From Unio delphinus (Eukaryota > Mollusca > Bivalvia > Unionida > Unionidae): a stretch of DNA of 64,000 bases. Of the stretch, positions 14,201-27,600 are shown one piece after another. Under the pieces are notes generated by a model, which was given only the letters and a program-made list of their open reading frames with translations, searched no databases and had not been told where the DNA came from. Position 1 is the first letter of the stretch; each line of letters opens with the position of its first letter. Position numbers and translations under genes: made by a program. Location: assembly GCA_029339505.1 (NCBI GenBank), contig JAQISU010000094.1, positions 5,497,001-5,561,000 of the forward strand, in the 5' to 3' direction.

Positions 14201-15601
14201 ATATCTTAAATTAAGGGGACTCGGTAGTTCAGTAGAGTGTCAAACTTGTAATCCAAGGATCACAGGTTCAGTACCTGCCTTGGCCAACACGAGTCAGCTG
14301 CCTCAGTATGTCCTAGGGAAAGGCACTTAGTTCCAATTTCCTCTACATGATGTAGCCAGTAATGTTAAAAGTGCCATTAAACAAAAAAAGTTTTTAAAAA
14401 TCTCCAGAAATCTTGTAATCAAGACCGTATAATCAGTAATGTGCTGATGTACAGCAATATGCTGATGTGCCATTAATACCTGTCCTGTCTCAAGATCATC
14501 AGACAGTGTATTTTTCCTACCAGTAAAGTAAAATAAACTCTACTGTCAGATCTTATCAAGAAACAATAAAATAACATGGATACTTGTGGTTTATATGACA
14601 GTTAAGGATAGTTTCACTTTGTGCAACAGAATTTAAGGACCTTTGTTTTGGATAAAATATAAGTTTTTGTAATATCAGTTCAGAATATCAAAATAATACT
14701 TAAACAGAAGAAACTTTTTATAATGTATGTGTAAATCTTCACTGACAATTCACTGTTGTCATTCAACATGTAATACTATTCATTTTTTTAACAAAGAACT
14801 AATTTTCTTGTGTCGGCCAGCAAGGAAACAATAATTCAAATATGTGTATGATATGTGTTTTGGATTGTATTCTTGAATTGTATTTTCGATGAATAAAAAA
14901 ATCAAAACGTAGAACTTTGTAATTAAATATTCTAATGTATTATTGATTTCATAGGACAGTGACAACCCTGATCTTCGTGATCGTGGATATATCTACTGGC
15001 GTTTGTTGTCCACTGACCCTGCTGCTGCCAAGGAGGTGGTTTTAGCAGAGAAGCCACTTATTTCTGAAGAAACAGACCTCATTGAGCCAACACTTCTGGA
15101 TGAGTTAATTTGTCACATAGCAAGTTTGGCTTCAGTGTATCACAAGCCTCCTAGTGCTTTTGTGGAGGGTAAATCTGGATTAAGACGTGTGCTTCCACCA
15201 AGATCTCAGTCGTAAGTTTAGCTTAAGTATAGTTTTTGTCATGGGTCTTTTATGGCTTATAATTTGCTTTTTTCCTGGAGAAAAACATTTACATTTTTAA
15301 AACAAATTTTTTATATTAGGCAGAATTATCCATGTTAGCATTTATTTTTCATTTGGATCTCTCTGTTTTTTTACCATAGTTTTAGGTGTCAGTTAAAAGA
15401 AATTCACACACCATCTGTAAACAGAAAATGATGATAGATACAAATAGAAATGAACATGTATGTTGTTTAAAAAATATACAGTCATTGGTTTGACTTGAGA
15501 ATGTACATTTAGTTAGAAATCCTATGCATCATGTGGAAATGGTTGCCAAATTGTTGTGCTTTAAAAAATGCCTTTTTAAAAGAAGAGTTGAAATGTCTAT
15601 T

Positions 15602-15652
<51 letters not shown>

Positions 15653-18600
15653 TTGTTTAGATTTTGCTGTATAGTCATTCCTCTTTCATTTTTCTTTAAG
15701 TTGTATGCAATACTGTTATATACACAATGAATCCATGATCAGTATCCTTTTCAGTGGAAATGTGGATGAAGCAAATGTCACTGCAGAGGTCACTCAGCAG
15801 CCACAACCCACAGTCATCCCTGGGGCTGACTCCCTGATCGGGGACTTGCTAGACATGGATCTAGGGGGCAACATGCAACAGATGTACCCTCCTTCTGGTC
15901 CATCTTCACAAACCCCAATCCAGAGTTCAGTTGCCATGGATCTTCTTGGAGAAGGATTGGATAGCCTGCTGGGACCATCTCCCTTGGGAGGAGATATGTT
16001 GGGTGGACTTGGTGATATATTTGGAATGCCTCAGTCACAATCATATGTTCCACCACAGGAGGTATTTTAATTCCTGGTTAATTTCTGTATGTATGGATGT
16101 ATACTAAACAAAAATAATAGCTCCACATTTTTCAAAAAATGCATCAGATATATGAGGAACTAAACAACTTCAACATTTCTCAGCGTAGTATACATATGCC
16201 TTAGTTTACTTTTATGATGTATAAAATCAACTGGGAACTGGCCAGCATTTCATTGAGATTAAAAAAAAAAACGGTTTGTTTCTTGATTCAAAAAGATGAT
16301 AGTGTCACTAAAACCAGAGTATCTTTTAGATAACCAGTGTGAGTGTCTAATGTTTTCACTGATCTTTTTATGTTACCTTTAAGCATTGGTGGGCAATTAG
16401 AATTTTTTGACAGTCTGGATCACTTCACAAGTTATTCATAGGTCAGTCGGTTGACTTTTAAGTTTGTCATCCCAGGGTATCTGAAGACGTAGAACATTAT
16501 GTAAGTAACAAAATTAAAGTAAAGGCATCATGGCTGAATGTTGTTATGTTAGCAGGTGTGTACAAATATAAATATTACTGCGATAGATGTATAATTAAAC
16601 CATAACATGGTAAGAACACCGGTACTTCAAACATGATTGGCAGGTACTATGTCAGGCAAATGTCAAAGTCAAGCTGTCTCAAGCACAATAAGGCACATTA
16701 AGGAGAATAATTTATATACAGCAGCAATTGTCAAATTTTAAAGTGTTGAAAGAGAAATAATGAGTATTCCATTAAAACTTCATATAATAAAGTAGGCTTG
16801 CAGGAAGATGTTTTTGCCGCAGGTGTATAGCTTATTAAACATGATAGCTTATTAAAAATGTTGTTTCCAATAGACTTACTTGCATACCTTTTAGACAATG
16901 ATCTGGAGATTTTTGTGAAACCTTGCAGACAATATTGCAAAATCAGTTTCTTCTGCCTGCAATTAAAGAGCATCTTTGGCTTAGAATGTATTTTTTAGAA
17001 GATGTACATGTGCACAAATTCTCAGAAAATGTTAAAGGAATGGACTTGTAGAGATTTTGCACCATACTGAGAAGCAGTTCTGAATGCCTCATGTTATATT
17101 GCCTCCATTGTGTCCAGTTATCTGTGACTGACTTTGACTAGAAAGTGATTTTATCTTTACCTTAAACCATATTAATCTCCACTTGACATATTTTGATTTT
17201 ATTGTACGTATGATGCATACTCGTGTACACTGTATGCAGTATTTTAAAATCTGTGACATGTTTATCTTTTTGTTACTCTGTTGTACCTTTGCATGTTTTA
17301 CACGAGAAATATGCAAAGAGATTTCATTTTTCCCCTTAAAAAGGTGATGGTTGTGCTCTTATCCATTATGTATTTTGTGTATGGCCACATTAAGAGACTT
17401 GCTATAGCAGCTTGTAAAGGAATTATTACCAAAGTAAGTTTTGTTTTTATTTTTATGAATTTGTATTTTGCTGAAATTTCATACATTAAGTTTTACTAAC
17501 AATTTGCTATACATCACTTGAAAGTTTGTCACAGAAAGATACTCGAGATTTGAATGGCAGCTTGCCTTTAAATTAAAGTAGTCTGTAGCTTACTCAGAAT
17601 GAGACTGGTGTTCATATAGCCTCCAATATGGCACCATGGTTGCCATCTTGAATTTTTTTAAATCACTGCTTGACTTGTAATAATGATGGGCAGTCACTAA
17701 AAAACTTCTTGCAATATTTAATTGGCTATGATGAAAATAGTGCAGGTATGACAACCAAGATATCAGATATTGTGAATTTTGTAAACTAGACCTAATGACT
17801 TTGGAGTTAAGTCCAAGGACATTGCTTGCATTTTTGTATTTCACTGAGTTTATGAACATGGTGATTGATTTGTGCATTATTTCTGGTCAAGCAAATTTTG
17901 ACCCAGACTATGTATTAGGTTGCATTCAAGCATTGATTTAAATATCAATATGGCTATATGTATACTGCATTTTTACCAGTTTAAGCATTAACTCTCCAAT
18001 ATGAATAACATTGCTCATCATCTCCTGTCTGTAAAAGTCTAGGTCATCATTAGTTGTACTTGTTGATCTAAACATGGAGTACAGTATTGTTTATTAAGGT
18101 TTCTGCAAGCCATTGATGACCTTGTTATTTTCTTGGTGATGTTTAAAAAATATTTTATGCAATTTGTTGGTAAGTTGTACATGGTATTATTGATAATTAT
18201 GGTTGTTATGTTTTAAATGCAAACACTGGTTACATTTCAAACTTCTGTATTACAATTAGAGCTGTTATTGAGGTTGTTGACACTCTTGGGTTATCTCCCA
18301 TTTTTAGCAATGCTGGTCATACACTATAAGAGCCTGTGGATAGGCTTTTGTCTGTAATCGTAAGCTTGTTTTTGCTCCTCTTCCTAAACCACAGGAAGAA
18401 TTCCCAAGAAACTTGACACACACATTCATCCTATGGTCTGGTTGGTTCTTTATATAAAAAATTATGTTCTAACATTCACAATGGCAACAACATTGAACAT
18501 TTTAAAAGTCTTGTTATCTCACTTCACCTGAATGAATTGTCATATCAACATAATGTTTTCACTAAAAGACTTATGATTTGGTCCTAATTTTATGGTGCCA

Positions 18601-21600
18601 ATCTGATGTATGTTATGGACACTATGGTAGTTATTTTGAAAATCATTTTATTGCTACTCCTCTTGAATGGATGGTCATATCAGCATAGTGTTTTCATTAA
18701 AAGACTTCTTATGATTTTGATTGATTCCTAATTGTATGGTGCCAATCTGATGTCTGTTATGGGCACTATGGTAGCCATTTTAAAAATCATTTTATTGCAA
18801 CTCTTCTTGAATGGATGGGCTTTTAAACATGGGGTTTTCACTAATCCAAAAATAAATATAGTGCTGATCTGGCATCAGATATAACCACTGGCTGCAAGCT
18901 TAAAAATCTTTATATCAGAACTGTACTTGAACAGAAAATCATATTGATACAGGATTTTCACCTAAAGACTTCTGGTTATGTCTTTTTACTTCTAAGTGAA
19001 ATGGTTGATGTTGTTTTAGCTTTAACACCATTGTTTAGCACATAATAGGCTATACATGGTGCCCAGTATGACTTGCAGAGGAAGAACCTGGAAAAATCCA
19101 GTAAGAACCACCAACCTGTGAAAAGCTACCAACAAGCTTTCTCACATGTCCACATTGGCTGTGCCCAAGACTCAAACCCACATGGACAGTATGGCCACCA
19201 CAGTAGCTATAATAAAATAGTTTTTTTTTTTCTTCTACTCTTCCTAAATGCCAGTCTTATATAAAACTGCTGTCTTCACAGTCTTGTCACTACTCAGTCA
19301 GAATAGATGATCATCGTGACTGGGGTTTTTCATGTAGTCCTAAGTGATATTGGTGGCATTTATCATGATGGTTGTCATGATGACTTTTAAAATTTTATCA
19401 CTACACCCCTGAACAAATGATAATTATGATGTGGATTTCACTAAAAGACTTCTCTTGATGTCTTGTGTCCTAAATGAAAGTAGTGCCATGCTGAAATCAC
19501 AGTGTTTACCACAACATGCTAATTTGAAAATCTTGTCATTGTTGAAGAATATCAGAGATAGTTTTAGCATGCAACAATTAAAATGTAGAAATGATCTTCA
19601 ATTCCTGGAAATTAATTTTGCTCAATATATCATCAGTTGCTTGAAGGGACTCCTGTTTATTGTTATTATCAGTACTGACAGAAAGTGATAAATGCACCTT
19701 TTAAAGTCAGTACGGACAATTATAACAAGATCTTAGCCAATACAAGAAGCCTGTCAATACAGTCATGCATAATTTGCAGTTTGTGGTCAGAGGAGCTTGG
19801 TTCACAGTGTGGTAGAAATTGTGAAAGGGAGAAAGACATAAGTGAAATGAAAATCATTGAATAGTGTGTGTCAGTTCAGAATTTGTTTGCTCTGGCTAGT
19901 GTAGTGTGAGAAATGGCAACTCCAACAATTCTTCAAGCCTTGCCATCAGCAACAGTCGCATCCTGATAGCTTAAGACAGAATTAGGTAGGATCCAATGAA
20001 ATGGCAAAGTGTATGCCACTATCTCTCTTCATAGATTTAGAGGCTTCAGCAGAGGACAGCTTTTGGACCTATGCCATTTCCTCAAAGTGTTCAGATCCTG
20101 AGTCTAACTTAGTAGAACAAGGAGCAAGAACTGCCCCCCAACCCACCCTGCCAAGTTCTGGGTGAAAGATCTGCTCATTCTAGCAGTAGGCACCCGTAAT
20201 CAATTTAGAACAATTTTGAAGCCATTAGCAGGTATACACAGTGAACTTTGAAGAGTTTCTGTCTCAAATATATTGTCACTGAGATGGGATTTGAAGCAGG
20301 TTTGTCCACAGTGGCGTGGATTTTGAGCTTCAATTGGTTTTGCCTTGATCTTTTCTTGGTAAGAAAATTTTGTTGAGTTTTCATTACCTGTTTAGAGACA
20401 CTGTGTTATGTGACCATTAGTTATGCTGCCACGATGTTAGGGGAACAGTTTGTCAATCGTATTGGGGCTGCAGTCATATTTCCTTGTAAGAGTACCCTAG
20501 GTACAAGTTTGATGATCATGCATTTCTGCCAGTCTTACCTATTCTTCTAACATTAATGTGGTTGGGAAATGTTTCTCACTGGAACAGATCAAAATCATTT
20601 TTTCAGCAAATAATATTTTCTTTGAGGATACTAATCTGATTAGATTACAGGAAGACACTCACACCAACATCAGTTTTTCAAGCCCTGCAGGCATCCTCAT
20701 TAATGTTTCATTCTAGTTTGAATTGGAAAACATCTTGTATATAGGTTAGACACCTAGTGGTGATATAGTTGGATTCAGGAGATATGAGGGTTTATTTCCT
20801 AACTGATAGATAATCTTGAAGAATTAAAATTACTAAAAGATCTGCTTTCTTCAGAATATCTTAGATTTTTGCAATGTTCTGCACTTAAAAAGAATGAAAA
20901 GAACAGTAGAAATTGTCTTTGATTCCTGGAAACTCTTGCTCATTCAGTAGAGTACCCATCTCTGCAAGGGACTCTTGTTTGTGTTGGTAATGGCACTGTA
21001 TATTCTAGATTATAGTGATTTGCCACTGAGTTCTATAAAAGCCAAATAAGTTAAAACATCAGATTAATCCAACAAGCACCAAAATAATTAGATATTTATA
21101 ACCTTAATTAATTCCTATTTTTTGCATCAACATTCTAGTATAAATTTAGTAGATAATTCGAAGTTGGACAAAGGGGTATAGCTTTTTTGGGGATAAGGGG
21201 AATGCACATCATTTGTATGTGAATCATTTTCCCTCAGATTTTGACTCTTTTTAGACTGCTGTTGAAATCCCAGAAAAAGTGGTCTTTCCTTCCCACCAGA
21301 TAGATTTATTTTGAATAGTTTTAGCTTAGTCACCTTTTCACATATCTTTTTTGTATTTGCAGGCTTTAATGTTAGATATATTTTTATTTTTCAGGTCTGG
21401 TTACCAGCAAATAAAGGCAAAGGAATGGAAATTATGGGAACCTTTGCTAGAAAACAGAATCAAATTTTTATGGAAATAACATTTACAAACAAAGCAATGC
21501 AGAACATGGGAGATTTTGCTATACAGTTTAACAAAAATAGGTAAGTTATAATGCATCAATACAGAGTTTCAACAACTAAACACATTTTTAAAAATAATTT

Positions 21601-24600
21601 TGTAACTTTAATATAGAAAAATTGAAACCATTTAATGGAAAGTCTGCATTGATTTTTAATCATATATGTAAATCACAATAATATAACTGTTCTTTCAGAC
21701 TTAATATACCCAATATAAGGCTTGAACATGTTTCTTTTACAAAGTTCTTGAAGTGGATGTCTCAGAAATATCAAGACTTTTGTTTAATGTGAAAAGTCAA
21801 ATGACCTGGTCTTATCAAGGTCAGTTGACTCTCAGCCTTGATATAGGCATCACTGTGGTAGCTCAAAATGTTTAAAACTAATGGATTCAATTTGACAATA
21901 TATCTTTTCCATCACTGACAAGAAACATTTGATAAAGAGTTCAATCTTTTTGTAATATTTGTGAAATATGAACAGCATTGGTCCTCTGATTTTCGAAAAA
22001 ATTGACCCTTAATTGCCAAAGTGTCCAAAACTTGGAGGTTCACCATATTTATTTTTGGTAACACTGCATCTGTGTCGGGTATACATAAAAGACAGTGAAG
22101 CAGTGGGCCTGTTTGTATAAATGGTATGGTTAAGAGGTACTAGATAAACATAGTTATAGACTTAACAAATTTAATCCACACAGTTTATTTCATGTAATTC
22201 ATAATGATTATGATTATTAAAAAGTAAAGTCTGTTATGTACAATGAAGAAGGTAGGACAATTTAAGCACATCACGTAACACGTGCTGTCCTTGATGAGTC
22301 TGCTGATGAAATATTTGAAATGCAGTGCAGCATATGTCAAGACCCACTCTTACTAACTAATAAAAGAAATAAAATTGACATGAAAACCTGGAATTGAATA
22401 GAAATTGTTCAGTTTTTGGGTTGAAAGGAACTTGATGCAAAAAGTAATCAAAGGATTAGAGACTTGTACGAGAGTGTACATCTCGCCCTTCAATCGCTAC
22501 TGAGATTAGCCAGTATTACATCAGGAGTACCATGACAGAGTTAACATGACACAGTCCATTGATCATTAAATGTCAGCATATATCATGCTTATCTGACATG
22601 TATGCAAGAGATGATGTTAGCAGCACAATTTTTCATGACAGTTAACATGACACAGTCCATTGATCATTATCTGTCAGCATATATCATGCTTATCTGATAT
22701 GTATGCAAGAGATGATGTTAACTGCATGATTTTTCATGACAGAGTTAACATGACACAGTCTATTGACCATTAACTGTCGGCATATATCATGCTTATCTGA
22801 CATGTATGCAAGAGATGATGTTAACAGCACGATTTTTCTGATTTTAGTAATAAAATTGTAAAATATCGGCTGCTTGTTCAGACAAAAGATGAATAGTCTC
22901 CTAATGAGATTGGCACCAAATCCTTTCTTTCAGCAGTTATTGTCTTGTGTCTGGTCAGGTACATTCTCTTAAGATGACTTAAAAATACCCTTCCATTTTG
23001 TGCCTTATCACCAGTTTGAGTGATCCTTTGGAGTATGCTCCAGCATTCATTTTACTGAATTCCACTTTATCCTTAATGTAAATGATTATTGTGCAACTGA
23101 TGTACCTGTTTTGTCATAATATAACTGGCACCATCTTTATTTAATCCAATGGTAAATAGTAGTTATGATAGAGACAAGTACTCCACCTACATGAATTATA
23201 CGGAGTGTCATTCATACCATGTGAAATCTCACACAGTGGTTAATGAGAAATCTACAGACAGTTGATGGATGATGAGAAATCTACACACAGTTGATGGATA
23301 ATAAGAAATCTACACACAGTTGATGGATGATAAGAAATCTTCAAATCATTTGATGAATGATGAAAAATCTCAGTGGATGAATGATGATAAATCTACACAG
23401 TGGATGAATGATGAGAAATCTACACAGTGGATGAATGATGAGAAATCTACACAGAGTTGATGGATGATGAGAAATCTACACACAGTTGATGGATGATGAG
23501 AAATCTACACACAGTTTTTGGATGATGAGAACATTACATAGTGGATGGATCAGTTGGTGGATGATGAGAAAATTAAACTCACTGGATGGATGATGAGAAA
23601 TCTACACACAGTTGATGGATGATGAGAAATTTACACACAGTTGATGGATGATGAGAACTCTACACAGTGGATGGATGATGAGAAATCTGAACTCACTGGA
23701 TGGATGATGAGAAATCTACACACAGTTGATGGATGATGAGAAATTTACACACAGTTGATGGATGATGAGAACTCTACACAGTGGATGGATGATGAGAAAT
23801 CTACATACAGTTGATGGATGATGAGAACTCTACACAGTGGATGGATGATGAGAAATCTAAACTCACTGGATGGATGATGAGAAATCTACATACAGTTGAT
23901 GGATGATGAGAAATCTACACACAGTTGATGGATGATGAGAAGTCTACACACAGTTGATGCATGATGAGAAATTTACACACAGTTGATGGATGATGAGAAC
24001 TCTACACAGTGGATGGATCAGTGGATGGATGATGAGAAATCTAAACTCACTGGATGGATGATGAGAAATCTAAACTCACTGGATGGATGAAGAGAAATCT
24101 AATTTCACTAGATGGGTGATGAGAAATCTTCATTTGATGGATGATGAGAAATGTACGTTCAGTGGATGAAGGTGAGAAATCTGAACTCACTGGATGGATG
24201 ATGAAAAATAATCGTTTGATGGATGATGAAAAATCTACACACATTCATTTAATAAGTGGATGGACGATGAGAAATCTACACACAGTTGATGGACAATGAG
24301 AAATCTACACAGTTGATGGACAATGAGAAATCTACACACAGTTGATGGACAATGAGAAATCTACACACAGTTAATGGACAATGAGAAATCTACACACAAT
24401 CAGTGAATGATGAGTAATCGACATTCAGTGGATGGACGATGAGAAATCTATACACAGTTAATGGATGGTGAGAAATCTACACACAGTGATGCCGATGTTA
24501 TCCTGATTGTTGCCTTAGTTGCAACCTTAATGTCATGCAATTGTCGCCACAGGCATATACATTATGGTGAAACTATTCCCTGACCAACATCCATCAGTCT

Positions 24601-27600
24601 GTGGGATGGAGGTCTGATGTGGGACCTGATTTGCAGCATTATGGGCTAACTACCCAGGTCACATGGAAGCTTCATAATTACATCAATTATTCTACTTTTG
24701 ATTTCCAGGACAGAAACAATTCTTAAGTCTTTTGAGGTAAAAGATACTAGAAGCTGTGGTGAATCATTTGGGAGGTCCAATCCGGGGCTAGTTCTGATAT
24801 ATATTAATTAATGTCTTCCACACTTTATTAAATTTCCTGATGTTTTATGATCTGGTAGTGTATTTGAAAAAGAAGTCAATTTATTTAGTCAGTATACTTC
24901 TTTGATAATTCTTACCTGGTCATAATACAGGCACTTTATCCTATCATGCAGTTACATCCTTCAATGCGTTTCTGCTTCCCATGTAACCTAAAACCAAAGT
25001 TGGACACTATTCTCCATAACTTAATACCAAAGTTTGATATTATTCTCCATAACTTAATACCAAAGTTTGACACTATTCTCCATAACTTAATACCAAAGTT
25101 TGACACTATTCTCCATAACTTAATACCAAAGTTTGACACTATTTTCCATAACTTAATACCAAAGTTTGACACTATTCTCCATAACTTAATACCAAAGTTT
25201 GACACTATTCTCCATAACTTTATACCAACGTTTGACACTATTCTCCATAACTTAATACCAAAGTTTGACACTATTCTCCATAACTTAATACCAAAGTTTG
25301 ACACCAATTACCATAATCAAAGGCGGTCTAGTTCTTAGCAAGCGGATGATGTTTTAGCACTTTCATTGATTAAGCAAGCCAAAAGACATGGCTAATGTCT
25401 TTTTTTTTATCACAATGGAAGGGCTTTGATTTGTGAAGTTGTGGATATTCTTCTAATTTATCATAATTAGATAAGTGTTACTGAGAAAACATTTTACTCC
25501 AAAACTAGTTTCTAGTTGTTCATTTTCGTCATGAGATCAATAGTCAATAACCTTAGCCTTGTCTGTGATTTTATGATAGAAAAGATAAGTGGAAGAACAA
25601 AATGATTAAAAGATGTGCATGTATTTACTTTTAGCTTTGGTTTGATGCCAGCACAACCACTACAGATACGATCACCACTGCCTCCAAACCAAAGTGGAAG
25701 TACTTCTCTACCACTGAGTACCAGTGGGCCAGTACAGAAGATGGATCCCCTGACATCGTTACAGGTAAAAAGGACATTCTATATCCTGCTTCTTTCCTTT
25801 ACACATGTCATGTGTTATTTCAAATTAAAAGATTCAATTATTATTATTATTATTATTACTGTAGTATCACTCATTTTCATGGGGTACCAATTGTTGTCCT
25901 AAACAAGAATTTCAAGCCCTAACAAAAATATAATAGCCACCATTAGTAAAGAACATGCCATTATTCTCATTTCTTTCATTCTTCTAGATAAAATATTAGC
26001 TTGTATGTGTTTCTTTTATTTTAACCCTTTACAAATAGAATTATAATGCATTTTATAATGCGTGCTTTCTTGAATTAACATCATGTGATATAGATGAGAA
26101 AAGGCATAAGGTGTTCAGACTCTAGTATTACTTGAAATGAAAGAATGATGAAAGATACTAGTATGTGAAAATTTGATTTAAAAGTTATTCAGAATGATTC
26201 TTCATTGAAATAAAACTTTTCAGAAAGTTTAAATACTTGTAAAAGCATGTCCCATAGTATGCATGCCTGTTTAATTCCATTGAACAGCATAGCTGTACAA
26301 TACTGGAGCTATTGCTTGAAGCACAAACACTATGTGTATACACTAATTACTGCAGTGTATTGAAGCACATACTAAACTGATTTTCAAATTAACATAAAAC
26401 CTCAGAAAGTGAAAATATTACAGCATTATTGGCATATTTATGTATTAGAGTTCTTTAAATTTCTAATTCAGACATTTCAGGTGACCCAGCTGACTGAGTT
26501 GTCTACAGGCAGTCACCTTTTCCAATCACACATATCTCCTTGATCTGCACAAATTCAAATCTTGGCTTGTCTAAGCTTGCAAGTAGCTTGTGGGGTCATT
26601 GGTTCAATCCATAATAGCTTTTTCCACCATCATGTACAGCCTGTTATGTGCAGAAAAATGGCATTAAAAACAACATTTCACTCGTAAGCAAGTAAATTTA
26701 AATATAGAGCCAAGCTAAAGCAGAGACAATAGGTGTAATTTATCTTGCACAGAAACCCCATGGTGGCTGAAGATTCAGACCTTTTCTCTTTTGGTTGCAC
26801 GTCCTGTATGCAAACATGGAACTGATGATATCATTTTTAATACAAAATGATCCAGCATCATCTCTTGTTAAAAGCCAAGTTTGCTTTTGTATTTTTCAGG
26901 TTGCTGTGAAGAACAATATTGATGTATTTTACTTGAGCTGTCTTGTCCCCTTGCATGTCATGTTTGTAGAAGATGGGGAAATGGACAAGCGGGTATTCCT
27001 TGCCACATGGAAAGATATTCCTTCACAGAATGAAGTTCAGTTTACTATTAACAATGTACAACATAATGGAGGTAGGTACAAATGTCTGCTGATTCTTTCT
27101 GTTCCTTTATGAAATGAAATCCAGTTTGCTATTAACAGTTTACAATATGGTGGAAAGGGCAGATGCTACAAAATGTATTATATGTTTGGCACATATATTG
27201 TAGCACTGCAACAATTTTAAACACCAATATTAAAAGAGAAGGCAATAAACCTAAAACTGTTTAGAAAACAAATTTACCATAGTCCATTTGAGGAAGCACA
27301 AGTCTGCCACAGCATCATATCATGACAAATAGCATGAAGCTTGTGTATCTCAGTAAATTTGTAGGAAATAAATTTGTTCTTGTAATCGGTGTAAATAATG
27401 TTTTTCATTTTATTTTGGGATTTTCATATAATGCAGTTCTGACCATCAAAGTGGATGGAGCTAGTGTCATGTTATAATTTTTCACTGTTTGTGTTGAAAA
27501 TTCACTAATTTTAATTCCTGTTTTCACTAATTGTGAGTCTGTAGGGTTGGCAGCTCTGTTATTTTATAGACAACATGTGACGAGGTACTTTTTCACATAT

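Larger units (their letters stand above)
16062..21394 (+). other. long intron of beta-adaptin gene
   Basis: Mostly unique AT-rich sequence. It holds the decayed tandem repeat at 18360-18975 and a SINE at 19017-19208. No further exon was found. Confidence 0.6.

Noticed and set aside
15814..16056. Minus-strand open frame opposite the hinge exon
   Set aside because: Shadow of beta-adaptin exon j.
24936..25338. Two overlapping open frames of about 125 codons on opposite strands
   Set aside because: They arise from a 33-bp tandem repeat whose period is a multiple of three. There are no splice links and the array lies inside an intron.
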